Source of the DNA: Rhabdothermincola sp036846205
Lineage (GTDB): Bacteria > Actinomycetota > Acidimicrobiia > Acidimicrobiales > Acidimicrobilacustridaceae
Assembly: GCF_036846205.1 (NCBI RefSeq)
Contig: NZ_DAIUCK010000004.1
Span: 8,270 to 72,269 of the forward strand
DNA: 64,000 bases
Direction: 5' to 3'
In this document: in pieces, positions 7,928-16,588 of the stretch
Position numbering within the stretch: the first letter of the stretch is position 1
How the letters are laid out: the number at the start of each line of letters is the position of its first letter
Notes under the pieces: model-generated
The model's input: the letters and a program-made list of their open reading frames with translations, nothing else
The model's database searches: none
What the model was told of the DNA's origin: nothing
Position numbers and translations under genes: made by a program

Positions 7928-9301
7928 CACGTCGAGGATCGCGCCCGAGGCCACCAGCTCGTCGCGCAGGGCCGTGGTGTCGACGGTGGAGACGTCGACC
8001 GCGCCGCCGTCACCGTCGCCGCCCACAGTCAGCATGGCCGCCGCCAGACCGGCCGCCTCCCCCGAGGCGAAGCACGGGGCCATCACCCGGCACGAGGCCA
8101 GCGCGTGGTGGTCAGCGGAGAGGCACCGGCCGGCGACCAGCAGGTTGGAGGGGCCCGCCGACGGTACCAGCGACCGGTACGGGAGCTGGTAGGCCACGCC
8201 GTCGGGCAGGAACCGGTACTCGGTGCCGCGCCCGGACACGTGGTACTCCTGCGGCCAGGCCGCTGCGAGCACCGCGTCGGGGAACCGAGCCGCGCCTACG
8301 ACCTCGTCACCGGTGAGGGTGTGCTGCCCGAGCACGTGGCGGGTCTCGCGCACCCCCTGCTGGGTGGCCGTATCCGAGAGGAACGCGCCCGCGAAGCCTG
8401 GCACGTGGGCCTGCACGAAGGCGGCCGCTTCCTCTGCCCGGCGCCGGCCTTCCAGCTCCCCCCAGGTGAGATCGAACAGGTCGGTGGCATCCAGGGGCGC
8501 GCCGTCCCGGGACAAGCGGACCATGGCACCGATGGCCTCACCCGGCCGCATGGTGGGGATCACCGCTCCGCCGTCACGGGTCAGGTGCCCGCCGTGCGCC
8601 GCGACCGCCTCAGAGAAGGCGGCCAAGCCGCCGGACATGGCCGCCTCGATGTCCGCGTGCTGCAGGAAGAACTGCATGGAACCGAACTGCCGCTGGCCGG
8701 GACCTCCCATCTCCCACGGCGCACCGGATGCCACGGCGACATCCGCGTCCCCGGTGGCATCGACGAAGACCCGCCCCGCGATCGCCCGGGGGCCTTGCTT
8801 GGACGCCACCACCACCGCCTCCAGCGCGCCGGCGCCGGGGGCGAGCACCACCTCCGAGACCAGCGCGTGCAGCAGCAGGGTGATGCGCTCCGACCCCGGG
8901 CCTTCGGTGACCAGGTGGTCGGCGAGGCGCTTCGCCGCCCAGGGCACGTACAGCAGCACCGCGGTGTCCTTGAACGGGTACGGCCCCAGCCCGGCCCCCC
9001 GGGCCACCAGCTCACCGGCGAACTCCCGGGCCAGGCCGCCGGTGACGTGCGTGAACCGACCCGGCGCCTCGCGCACGTACAGCCCGCACATGGTGCCCAC
9101 CGCGGCCACCGTGAAGTTGCCCCCGAGGAAGCCGTAGCGCTCGAGGAGCACGACCCGGGCACCGTGGCGAGCGGCGGCGAGCGCGGCGCCCAGCCCGGCG
9201 GGACCGCCGCCGCACACCACCACGTCCGCCTCGGCGATCACCTCCGCGTCGCGCCCCGGCACGCGCAACCACCGCCGGCCTCGCCGACCCGCGGGCACCA
9301 T
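7925..9301 (-). CDS. FAD-dependent oxidoreductase (FAD_oxidored type)
   Basis: A 458-residue flavoprotein. The N-terminal dinucleotide fold is VVVCGGGPAGLGAALAAARHG at about residues 26-46, preceded by a 20-residue Arg-rich extension that may mean the true start is internal. RVFVDATGDADVAVASGAP near the middle is the second FAD-binding motif, and the C-terminal SNLLVAGRCLSADHHALAS closes the FAD site. These signatures match the family of putative FAD-dependent dehydrogenases with unknown substrates. It starts 1 nt after the fumC stop region, so the two are co-transcribed. A link to fumarate/succinate chemistry is possible but unproven. Confidence 0.8.
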   Translation of the reverse strand: MVPAGRRGRRWLRVPGRDAEVIAEADVVVCGGGPAGLGAALAAARHGARVVLLERYGFLGGNFTVAAVGTMCGLYVREAPGRFTHVTGGLAREFAGELVARGAGLGPYPFKDTAVLLYVPWAAKRLADHLVTEGPGSERITLLLHALVSEVVLAPGAGALEAVVVASKQGPRAIAGRVFVDATGDADVAVASGAPWEMGGPGQRQFGSMQFFLQHADIEAAMSGGLAAFSEAVAAHGGHLTRDGGAVIPTMRPGEAIGAMVRLSRDGAPLDATDLFDLTWGELEGRRRAEEAAAFVQAHVPGFAGAFLSDTATQQGVRETRHVLGQHTLTGDEVVGAARFPDAVLAAAWPQEYHVSGRGTEYRFLPDGVAYQLPYRSLVPSAGPSNLLVAGRCLSADHHALASCRVMAPCFASGEAAGLAAAMLTVGGDGDGGAVDVSTVDTTALRDELVASGAILDV

Positions 9302-9302
9302 G

Positions 9303-10724
9303 TCAGATGATCCCCCCTCTGGTCATGGCGATGACATCGAGCGCCCGGTCGAGCTCCTCGTCGGTCATCAAGCCTCGCTCACGCACGATCTCCCGGATGC
9401 TTCGTCCCGTACGCACCGACTCCTTGATGATCTCCGCGGCCCGCTCGTAGCCGATGTAGGGGTTGAGCGCGGTGCCGATGGAGGGTGAGGCCTCCGCGTA
9501 CTGCCGGAGCCGATCGACGTTGGCGCGGATGCCGTCGATGCAGCGCTTGGCGAACAGCTCGCTCACGTTGGCGAGCAGGCGGATCGACTCGATCAGGTTG
9601 CGGGCCATCATCGGCATGTAGACGTTCAGCTCGAAGTTGCCCTGCGAACCGGCGAATGCCACCGCGGCGTCGTTGCCGATCACCTGCACCGCCACTTGCG
9701 TCACCGCCTCGGGGATCACCGGGTTCACCTTGCCCGGCATGATCGACGAGCCCGGCTGCAGATCGGGAAGGAAGACCTCCGCCAGCCCGGCGCGCGGGCC
9801 GCTGCCCATCCAGCGCAGGTCGTTGGCGATCTTGATCAGTGCGACCGCCAGGGTGCGCATCTCGCCTGACATCTCCACCAGCGGGTCGCGGGATCCCTGG
9901 GCAGCGAAGTGGTTGCGAGCCTCGGTGAGTGGGAGAGCGAGACGCTCGGCCAGCGCGGCGATCACCTTGGGAGCGAACTGCTTCGGCGCGTTGATACCGG
10001 TGCCCACCGCGGTGCCGCCCAAGGGGAGCTCACCGCAGCGCGGCAACGCCTCCTGCAGCCGCACGATCGACGCGTGGACCTGCGCGGCGTACCCGCCGAA
10101 CTCCTGGCCGAGCGTGACCGGAGTGGCGTCCATGAGATGGGTCCGCCCGGCCTTGACCACGTCGCGGAACTCCTTCTCCTTGCGTCGCAGCGCGAAGTAG
10201 AGGACCTCCAGCGCAGGCACCAGGTCGCGTAACACCCCTTCGACCACCGCGATGTGGATCGCGCTGGGGAACACGTCGTTGGACGATTGGGAGGCGTTGA
10301 CGTGGTCATTCGGGTGGACCGCCCCAGGCTCGCCGAGCCGCTCGGAGGCCAGGTTGGCCAGTACCTCGTTCATGTTCATGTTGGAGGAGGTGCCCGACCC
10401 GGTCTGGAACACGTCGACCGGGAACTGGTCGTCCCAGAACCCCTCCGCCACTTCCTCGGCGGCGTCGAAGATCGCCCGGCCGATCCGGCGGTCGACCTGG
10501 GGGACGGACTTCAGCGACGCGTTGACCAGCGCGGCCTGCCCCTTCACCAGCGCGAGGGCGCGTATCAGCCGGGGCTCGAGCCGCTGGCCGGAGATCGGGA
10601 AGTTCTCCACCGCCCGCTGGGTCTGGGCGCCCCACCTGGCCTCGGCGGGCACCCGGACCTCCCCCATCGAGTCGTGCTCGACGCGGTGCGGCAGCTCTGC
10701 GGGGAGGTGTTGGGACTCGCTCAC
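9303..10724 (-). CDS. fumC: Class II fumarate hydratase
   Basis: A 473-residue fumarase of the aspartase/fumarase superfamily that interconverts fumarate and malate in the TCA cycle. Visible motifs: TGSGTSSNMNMNEVLAN (substrate-binding TSSxMxxNE), GRTHLMDATPVTLGQEF with the catalytic-site HLMDA, and the family signature GSSIMPGKVNPVIPEAV with the flexible SS loop. Length is normal for FumC (about 460-470). The start is a GTG at 10724. It lies 16 nt downstream of a class I fumarase on the same strand, an unusual pairing of two unrelated enzymes for the same reaction. Confidence 0.96.
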   Translation of the reverse strand: MSESQHLPAELPHRVEHDSMGEVRVPAEARWGAQTQRAVENFPISGQRLEPRLIRALALVKGQAALVNASLKSVPQVDRRIGRAIFDAAEEVAEGFWDDQFPVDVFQTGSGTSSNMNMNEVLANLASERLGEPGAVHPNDHVNASQSSNDVFPSAIHIAVVEGVLRDLVPALEVLYFALRRKEKEFRDVVKAGRTHLMDATPVTLGQEFGGYAAQVHASIVRLQEALPRCGELPLGGTAVGTGINAPKQFAPKVIAALAERLALPLTEARNHFAAQGSRDPLVEMSGEMRTLAVALIKIANDLRWMGSGPRAGLAEVFLPDLQPGSSIMPGKVNPVIPEAVTQVAVQVIGNDAAVAFAGSQGNFELNVYMPMMARNLIESIRLLANVSELFAKRCIDGIRANVDRLRQYAEASPSIGTALNPYIGYERAAEIIKESVRTGRSIREIVRERGLMTDEELDRALDVIAMTRGGII

Positions 10725-10740
10725 CCCCCGATTCTCGCAG

Positions 10741-12375
10741 TCAGCGGCGCAAGGTGACGGGCCGGGAGACCTCCGCGAAGAAATCGTTGCCCTTGTCGTC
10801 GACCACCACGAACGCCGGGAAGTCCTCCACCTCGATCATCCACACGGCCTCCATGCCGAGCTCGGGGTACTCGAGGACCTCGACCTTGCGGATGCAGTCC
10901 TGGGCCAGGCGCGCGGCCGGGCCACCGATGGAGCCCAGGTAGAACCCACCGTGGCGCTTGCACGCCTCGGTCACCTGCTTGGAGCGGTTCCCCTTCGCCA
11001 CCATCACGTGGCTGCCACCCGCGGCCATGAACTCGTCGACGTAGGCATCCATCCGGCCCGCGGTGGTGGGGCCGAACGATCCCGATGCGTACCCCTCCGG
11101 GGTCTTCGCCGGCCCCGCGTAGTAGACGGGGTGATCCCGCAGGTAGTCGGGCAACGGCTCACCCGCGTCGAGGCGCTCCTTGATCTTCGAGTGGGCGATG
11201 TCGCGGGCCACCACCATCGGGCCGGTGAGCATCACCCGGGTCTTGACCGGCAGCTTCGACAGCTCGGCCCGGATCTCATCCATCGGCCGGGTCAGGTCGA
11301 TGCGCACCACCTCCCCGGACAGCTCGTCCTCGTCGACCTCGGGCAGGTACGAGGCGGGATCGGTCTCGAGCTGCTCGAGGAACACGCCCTCGGCGGTGAT
11401 CTTGCCCAGTGCCTGCCGGTCCGCCGAGCACGACACCGCCAGCGCCACCGGGCAGGACGCGCCGTGACGGGGAAGCCGGACGACCCGCACGTCGTGGCAG
11501 AAGTACTTGCCGCCGAACTGCGCGCCGATGCCGAAGCTCTGGGTGAGCGCGAGCACCTGGGCTTCGAGCTCGAGGTCTCGGAACGCCCGACCCCGCTCGT
11601 CGCCCGTGGTGGGCAGGGTGTCCAGGTACCGGGCGGAGGCCAGCTTGGCAGTCTCGAGGGCCATCTCCGCCGACGTCCCACCGACCACCACCGCCAGGTG
11701 GTACGGCGGGCAGGCCGCGGTGCCCAGGCCGCGCAGCTTCTCGTCCAGGAACGCCATGAGCCGTGCGGGGGTGAGCAGCGCCTTGGTCTCCTGGAACAGC
11801 AGGCTCTTGTTGGCCGAGCCACCACCCTTGGCCATGAACAGGAACTTGTAGGTGTCACCGTCGACCGCGGCGATCTTGATCTCCGCGGGGAGGTTGGTCT
11901 TCGTGTTCACCTCCTCCCACATGCTCAACGGGGCCATCTGCGAGTACCGCAGGTTCGCGTCCCGGTAGGTCTCGTACACCCCTCGGGCGATGGCCGCCTC
12001 GTCACCGCCTCCGGTGAGCACGAACTGCCCTTTGCGGGCTTTCACGATGGCCGTGCCCGTGTCCTGGCACATGGGCAGCACGCCGCCCGCCGAGATGCAC
12101 GCGTTCTTGAGCAGGTCCAGGGCCACGAACCGGTCGTTGCCGGACGCCTCGGGGTCCTCGAGGATCGCGGCGAGCTGCGCCAGGTGCCCGGGGCGCAAAT
12201 AGTGGGCGATGTCCCACATCGCCTCCCGGGTCAGCCGGGTGAGCGCGGACGGCTCGACCCGCACGAAGCGGTGGCCCGCCGCCTCGACCTCCGACACCCC
12301 CTCGGTGGTGATCAGCCGGTACGGGGTGGGGTCAGGGCCGAGCTGGAACAGCTCCTCGTACGCGAACTCGCTCAT
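10741..12375 (-). CDS. Class I (iron-sulfur) fumarate hydratase
   Basis: 544 residues, the size of the fused-subunit class I fumarase FumA/FumB. The alpha part has GVLPMCQDTGTAIVKAR with a cluster-ligand Cys; the FCHDVRVVRL and ASCPVALAVSCSADRQ region follows; the beta part has FGPTTAGRMDAYVDEF and KGNRSKQVTEACKRHGGF. These are class I signatures; the enzyme carries an oxygen-sensitive [4Fe-4S] cluster. I chose ATG 12375 (MSEFAYEELF) because it begins the conserved region; the frame stays open further upstream only as a GC shadow. Co-transcribed with fumC, 16 nt apart. Confidence 0.93.
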   Translation of the reverse strand: MSEFAYEELFQLGPDPTPYRLITTEGVSEVEAAGHRFVRVEPSALTRLTREAMWDIAHYLRPGHLAQLAAILEDPEASGNDRFVALDLLKNACISAGGVLPMCQDTGTAIVKARKGQFVLTGGGDEAAIARGVYETYRDANLRYSQMAPLSMWEEVNTKTNLPAEIKIAAVDGDTYKFLFMAKGGGSANKSLLFQETKALLTPARLMAFLDEKLRGLGTAACPPYHLAVVVGGTSAEMALETAKLASARYLDTLPTTGDERGRAFRDLELEAQVLALTQSFGIGAQFGGKYFCHDVRVVRLPRHGASCPVALAVSCSADRQALGKITAEGVFLEQLETDPASYLPEVDEDELSGEVVRIDLTRPMDEIRAELSKLPVKTRVMLTGPMVVARDIAHSKIKERLDAGEPLPDYLRDHPVYYAGPAKTPEGYASGSFGPTTAGRMDAYVDEFMAAGGSHVMVAKGNRSKQVTEACKRHGGFYLGSIGGPAARLAQDCIRKVEVLEYPELGMEAVWMIEVEDFPAFVVVDDKGNDFFAEVSRPVTLRR

Positions 12376-12434
12376 GGCGCCAGCGTCCCACACGGTCCGC
12401 CCGGCAGAGCAAACGGCGCGCTCCCGTACAGGTC

Positions 12435-14087
12435 CTACTCGGTGTCGCGCGGCTCGCGATCCAGCCACACCTGGGTGAGCGACACCGTCCCCTGCTCCAT
12501 GCCCAGGCCGGGCGAACCCTGCGGGGTGGTCCGCTGCGTGAGGTCCCGCACGTCTCGGCCGGCCACCAGGCCCTGCGGCAGACGCACCAGGAAGAGGTAG
12601 GCCGCGCCGGTGACCACATCGTTCTGGATGGCCCGATAGGCGTCCACCTGCCGGGCCAGCTCGGAGGTGGCCCGTGCGCTGTCGAACGAGCCGTCGATCG
12701 CCGGTGACCCGAGGCGAGCCAGGTTCGGACCCGGCGCACCCACCGGGGTCAGCTCCGACAGGTGCAGCTGCGGGTACCACAGGTCGGGATGCCAGGATCC
12801 GAACAGCGGCAGGACGGCCGCGTCGAACCCACCGACGGCCACGGCCTGCCGCACCTCGGTGAGGGGCACCACCCGGAAACGAGCCCTGATGCCCGCATCA
12901 CGCAGCTGCTGGCCCCACCGGGTGGTGAACCGGCGAATCACCGGGTCGTCGGGCACCAGCACCTCGAACGTGAGCGACGTCCCGTAGCGATCGATGAAGC
13001 GCTCGAGCTCGGTCTCGGTAGCCGGCAGGCTGTGGGGCAGGACCGGCGGATCGTTGTACCACAGGGAGGTGTCGACCACCGGCCCCCTCGCCCACTTCAC
13101 GAAGCCGCGGTCCCCGTCGCCGACGATCTCGGCTCGATCGGTGGCGTAGCCCAGCGCCTGCCGGGCGCTGAAGTCGCTGAAGGGCATCCGGCCGGCGTTG
13201 AGCACCACGGTGAGCTTCGGGGCCTCGCCTTCGAGATCGGCGAGGACCTGCGTGCGGCGCTCCGCAGCGCGCGCCGAGGCGAGTGCCAGCAGCACCGGAT
13301 CGTCGACGAGGGCGACATCCACCTTGCCCTCCTCCACCGCCCGCACCCGAGCGGCGCCCTCGGGGAGCACCCGCACATCGATCTCGTCGAGGCGGGGTAG
13401 ACCGTCCCGCCAGTAGGTGGGGCTCTTGCCGAGCACGAACGACCCGTCCGAGTCCCGGGACCGCACCCGGAACGGGCCGCTGCCCACGGGCCGGGCCCCC
13501 CCGTCGGCCGCCATCAGGCTCGCTGGCGACGCGACGAAGCCCACCTGGGTGGTCAGCACGTGAGGGAACGTCGACCACGGAGCGCGGAGCCGCACGTTGA
13601 CGGTCCGCGGTCCGGTGACGAACACCGCTCGCACCGGTCGCAGCAGCGCTTCCGCCGCCGGGCTGGTCCGCTGCGCCTCCAGGTTGGCCCGCAGTGCTTC
13701 GGCATCGAGCGGTGTGCCGTCGTGGAAGACGAGGTCCGCTCGCAGGGTGATGGCCCACTCGGTGAAGTCCGCGTTGGGGGTGAAGGACTCGGCCAGTGCC
13801 GGTTCGAGCTGGTACGTGTCGCTGTAGTCGGCCAACCGGTCGAACACCGCCCGGCCCACCTGCAGGGCGGTCGAATCCCAGGGGCCCGCCGTAGGACGCA
13901 GGTCGCCGGCGTCGCGCTCGACGGCCATCACCAGCCGACCGCCGTTCCGGGGGCCGCTCGCCGCGGGCTGCTCGGCCTGCTCGGGCGGGCTGGTCTGTGG
14001 TTCGGGTGGATCGGCGCAGGCGGCACCGACCAGCGCCAGGGCGGCGAGCACGACCATCGACAGGTGCATCCGGCACGCCTTCGACAT
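12435..14087 (-). CDS. ABC transporter solute-binding lipoprotein, family 5 (peptide/nickel type)
   Basis: 550 residues. A signal peptide with a lipobox-like end (ALALVGAAC) puts Cys about 24 residues in, followed by a Pro/Glu/Ser linker. The mature protein has the SBP_bac_5 layout: NGGRLVMAVERDAGDLRPT at the start, then LADYSDTYQLEPALAESFTP and WAITLRADLVFHDGTPLDAEAL. Members bind oligopeptides, nickel or other solutes for an ABC importer. No permease or ATPase genes are near, so it is an orphan. The TetR/LLM and SDR genes nearby do not point to a ligand. Confidence 0.85.
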   Translation of the reverse strand: MSKACRMHLSMVVLAALALVGAACADPPEPQTSPPEQAEQPAASGPRNGGRLVMAVERDAGDLRPTAGPWDSTALQVGRAVFDRLADYSDTYQLEPALAESFTPNADFTEWAITLRADLVFHDGTPLDAEALRANLEAQRTSPAAEALLRPVRAVFVTGPRTVNVRLRAPWSTFPHVLTTQVGFVASPASLMAADGGARPVGSGPFRVRSRDSDGSFVLGKSPTYWRDGLPRLDEIDVRVLPEGAARVRAVEEGKVDVALVDDPVLLALASARAAERRTQVLADLEGEAPKLTVVLNAGRMPFSDFSARQALGYATDRAEIVGDGDRGFVKWARGPVVDTSLWYNDPPVLPHSLPATETELERFIDRYGTSLTFEVLVPDDPVIRRFTTRWGQQLRDAGIRARFRVVPLTEVRQAVAVGGFDAAVLPLFGSWHPDLWYPQLHLSELTPVGAPGPNLARLGSPAIDGSFDSARATSELARQVDAYRAIQNDVVTGAAYLFLVRLPQGLVAGRDVRDLTQRTTPQGSPGLGMEQGTVSLTQVWLDREPRDTE

Positions 14088-14142
14088 GGAGGCAGCAGCC
14101 TAGCGAGCGGTGTTCAGCGCCGGTCGTCGCTCCGGGGGCCGA

Positions 14143-14913
14143 TCAGCGGGCCGTCCACCCGCCGTCGACCACCAGCACCTGGCCGGTCACGTAGGAGGAG
14201 GCTTCGCTGGCGAGGTACAGCACGGCCCCGTCCAGCTCGTGCTCTCGGCCGCCACGGGCCATGGGCGCGTTGCGACGGAGGTAGGCCATCGAGGCCTCGT
14301 CGGTGAACATCTCGGCGGTCATCTCGCTCGGGAACCATCCCGGCGCGATGGCGTTCACCCGCACCCCTCGCCGCGCCCACTGCACGGCGAGCTCCCGGGT
14401 GAGGTTCACCACCGCGCCCTTCGAGGCCGCGTAGCTCGCCTGCTTGATGGGCGCGGAGGCGACGAGGCCGAGGATGGACGTGATGTTGATGATCGAGCCT
14501 CGACCCTGTTCGATCATCTGCCGGCCGGCGAGCTGGCTGAGGGCGAAGACCGCGGTGACGTTCACGTCCATGACCTGCGCGAACTGCTCGACCGGTTCGT
14601 CCTCCGCGGGCGCTGGTGCGCCGATCCCCGCGTTGTTGACGAGCACGTCGACCCGCCCGAAGGTCTCGATGGTGCGGGCGATCAACCGTTCCCGGTCAGC
14701 CGGGAGGCTGACGTCCGTCGGCACCGCGACCGCTCTCCGGAGCTCGGCCGCGAGATCCTCGATGCGGGCACGGCGCCGAGCCGCGAGCACGACCGAGGCG
14801 CCCGCGGCGTGAAGCACCCGCGCGAACCGGACGCCGAGACCACTCGACGCCCCGGTCACGACGGCCACCCGACCGTCGAGCCGGAACAGCTCATCGACCC
14901 GAACCTCGGCCAT
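14143..14913 (-). CDS. SDR family NAD(P)-dependent oxidoreductase
   Basis: A 256-residue classical short-chain dehydrogenase. Motifs: TGASSGLG (20-27) for the cofactor, NNAG (94-97), catalytic N120-type region DVNVTAVFAL, S146 and Y161-x3-K165 (SYAASKGAVV), and a C-terminal GQVLVVDGGWTAR. The acidic residue after strand 2 is replaced by Arg (VVLAARRR), which favours NADPH. The start ATG 14913 is preceded by a TAGGCT box at 8 nt; the frame remains open upstream only as a shadow. The substrate is unknown. The gene diverges from an LLM oxidoreductase. Confidence 0.9.
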   Translation of the reverse strand: MAEVRVDELFRLDGRVAVVTGASSGLGVRFARVLHAAGASVVLAARRRARIEDLAAELRRAVAVPTDVSLPADRERLIARTIETFGRVDVLVNNAGIGAPAPAEDEPVEQFAQVMDVNVTAVFALSQLAGRQMIEQGRGSIINITSILGLVASAPIKQASYAASKGAVVNLTRELAVQWARRGVRVNAIAPGWFPSEMTAEMFTDEASMAYLRRNAPMARGGREHELDGAVLYLASEASSYVTGQVLVVDGGWTAR

Positions 14914-14921
14914 GGCCGGGC

Positions 14922-14927
14922 AGCCTA
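14922..14927 (-). promoter_or_regulatory. Putative -10 element (TAGGCT) for the SDR gene
   Basis: Minus-strand TAGGCT, 8 nt before the ATG at 14913, in the short divergent region with the LLM gene. Confidence 0.45.
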
Positions 14928-14949
14928 GGACGAGCGCGATCGCAGCCGG

Positions 14950-14955
14950 TACGGT
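14950..14955 (+). promoter_or_regulatory. Putative -10 element (TACGGT) for the LLM gene
   Basis: TACGGT ends 8 nt before ATG 14964. Together with the TAGGCT box on the other strand it makes a compact divergent promoter. Confidence 0.4.
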
Positions 14956-14963
14956 CGCCGGCG

Positions 14964-15857
14964 ATGAAGGTTCGCATCGGCTTCGGCCTCGGCACCCGGA
15001 CGGTGGCGAACGACGCCGAGCGCTTCGGGTTGGTGGTGGACGAGCTCGAGCGCCTCGGGTTCGACTCGCTGTGGCTGAGCGAGCGGATCTCCGGTGAGGG
15101 TCCCGACCCGATCGCGGGCCTGGCGTTCGCCGCGGGCCGCACCACCAGGCTGAAGCTGGGCACGAGTGTCCTGGTGGTGCCCGGGCGCAACCCCGTGGTG
15201 CTGGCCAAGGAGCTGGCCAGCTTGGACCGCCTCTCCGGCGGTCGGCTGCTGCCGGCGTTCGGCCTCGGCGTGGCGGACCCCACCGAGCAGGCCGCGTTCG
15301 GGGTCCGCCGGGAGGAGCGGGCCCGACGCTTCGACGAGGCGTTACCGCTCCTGCGCCGGCTGTGGAGCGAGGAGGTGGTCGACCACGACGGCGAGTTCTA
15401 TTCCTGCAAGGGGGTGTCGGTCCGCCCCCGACCGATCCAGGACCCCATCGACCTGTGGATGGGAGGCATCGCTCCGTCAGAGCTGCGGCGGGTCGGCCGC
15501 CTCGGCGACGGGTGGCTGCCATCGTTCTGCACCGTGGAGGAGGTGCGCGCCGGCATCGCCGCCATCACCGAGCATGCCGCGACCCATGGCCGAGCGATCG
15601 ATCCCGAGCATGTCGGGGCGCTCGTCGCCTACCGCCACGGCCCGCTGCCCGAGCTCGTGGCCCGTTTCGTACGCCAGCGGCGGCCGGGTGCCGATCCCGA
15701 AGAGCTGATCCCCGAGCGCGCCGCGCTGCCCGAGCATCTCGAGCGGTTCGTGGGGATCGGGGCCTCGAAGTTCGTGGTGCTGCCCATCGTCGAGCCCGCG
15801 GATTGGCACGACGAGCTGGGCTGGCTGGCCGAACGGGTGCTACCCCTCCAGCGCTGA
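14964..15857 (+). CDS. LLM class oxidoreductase (F420/flavin-dependent)
   Basis: A 297-residue luciferase-like TIM barrel. Typical segments: KVRIGFGLGTRTVANDAERF, GFDSLWLSERISGEGPDPIAGLAFAAG (rewritten here only in part), LGTSVLVVPGRNPVVLAKELASLD and FGLGVADPTEQAAFGVRREE. LLM proteins bind FMN or, in actinobacteria, often F420, and oxidise or reduce small organic substrates. No partner gene is evident: it diverges from an SDR and converges on a TetR gene. One of three LLM genes within 7 kb. Substrate unknown. Confidence 0.88.
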   Translation: MKVRIGFGLGTRTVANDAERFGLVVDELERLGFDSLWLSERISGEGPDPIAGLAFAAGRTTRLKLGTSVLVVPGRNPVVLAKELASLDRLSGGRLLPAFGLGVADPTEQAAFGVRREERARRFDEALPLLRRLWSEEVVDHDGEFYSCKGVSVRPRPIQDPIDLWMGGIAPSELRRVGRLGDGWLPSFCTVEEVRAGIAAITEHAATHGRAIDPEHVGALVAYRHGPLPELVARFVRQRRPGADPEELIPERAALPEHLERFVGIGASKFVVLPIVEPADWHDELGWLAERVLPLQR

Positions 15858-15868
15858 CCGGACACCGG

Positions 15869-16456
15869 CTACTGGACCATCGCTCCGTACACCGCCACCA
15901 GGCCCGCGGTGGCCCGGCGGAGGAACTCACCGTCGTAGGCCTCGTCGCCGTGATCGAGCCAGGCCAGCACGCTGTCGTAGAGGTAGGCGACGATGGTGTG
16001 GGTGATCCACCCGCGCAGTGCGGGGTCGCGGATCGTGTTGCCGATCAGCTCGTCGGCAGCCTGCACCGCCTGCCCCCGTAGCTCGGCGGCCACGCTCGCG
16101 AACCGGGGCTCGCGTGCCGCGTGCACCACCAGGAGCCGGAAGCCGTCGGGGTCCTCGCGGGCCACGGTGAGCAGGGCCCGGGTGGTGAAGCCCTCCGGGT
16201 CGGCGGCCTGCACCCCGGCGAGGAACTCCTCCCGCAGCCGATCGCTCACCCGATCGAGCACCGCCCGATACAGCTCCTCCTTCGAGGCGAAGTGCCGGTA
16301 GACGATGATGCGGCTCACGCCCGCCTCGGCGGCCACGTCGTCCATCGACGTGTCGGCGAAGCCTCCTCTGGCGAAGGCGGTGGCCGCGGCCCGCAGGATC
16401 GACGCCTGGCGCTCGGGCTTCGGGAGGAGTTGGCGGGCCTGGCCTCGGTCACCCAT
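15869..16456 (-). CDS. TetR family transcriptional regulator
   Basis: 195 residues. The N-terminal helix-turn-helix is clear: QASILRAAATAFARGGFAD then TSMDDVAAEAGVSRIIVYRHF and ASKEELYRAVLD, with the usual YxHFxSKEEL ending. The C-terminal ligand domain is divergent, as is normal. I chose ATG 16456 (MGDRGQARQLLP) so that the HTH lies 25 residues in; a longer frame upstream would run through the divergent operator. The gene faces away from a putative diiron protein/LLM operon, with a TGTATAC inverted repeat between, so it most likely represses that operon and itself. Confidence 0.9.
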   Translation of the reverse strand: MGDRGQARQLLPKPERQASILRAAATAFARGGFADTSMDDVAAEAGVSRIIVYRHFASKEELYRAVLDRVSDRLREEFLAGVQAADPEGFTTRALLTVAREDPDGFRLLVVHAAREPRFASVAAELRGQAVQAADELIGNTIRDPALRGWITHTIVAYLYDSVLAWLDHGDEAYDGEFLRRATAGLVAVYGAMVQ

Positions 16457-16481
16457 GTCACACAGCTTCCATCTTGCCGAG

Positions 16482-16501
16482 TGTATACACACGAGTATAC
16501 A
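16482..16501. promoter_or_regulatory. Inverted repeat TGTATAC-N6-GTATACA, likely TetR operator
   Basis: Between the divergent tetR and diiron genes are two copies of GTATAC (16483-16488 and 16495-16500) inside a larger inverted repeat with 7-nt arms and a 6-nt spacer. The left copy is itself within a perfect 10-nt palindrome, GTGTATACAC (16481-16490). This AT-rich block stands out sharply from the surrounding GC-rich sequence. Confidence 0.7.
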
Positions 16502-16588
16502 GTTGAGGTGCCGGGACGATCCCGGTCCGGCCAGTGGCATCGCCGTGCCGCTGGCGCGGTATGCCGATGGCCCAGGGGGGAGCGAACC

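Noticed and set aside
10252..12600. 782-codon plus-strand open frame
   Set aside because: Antisense to both fumarase genes; His/Gly/Arg-rich shadow.
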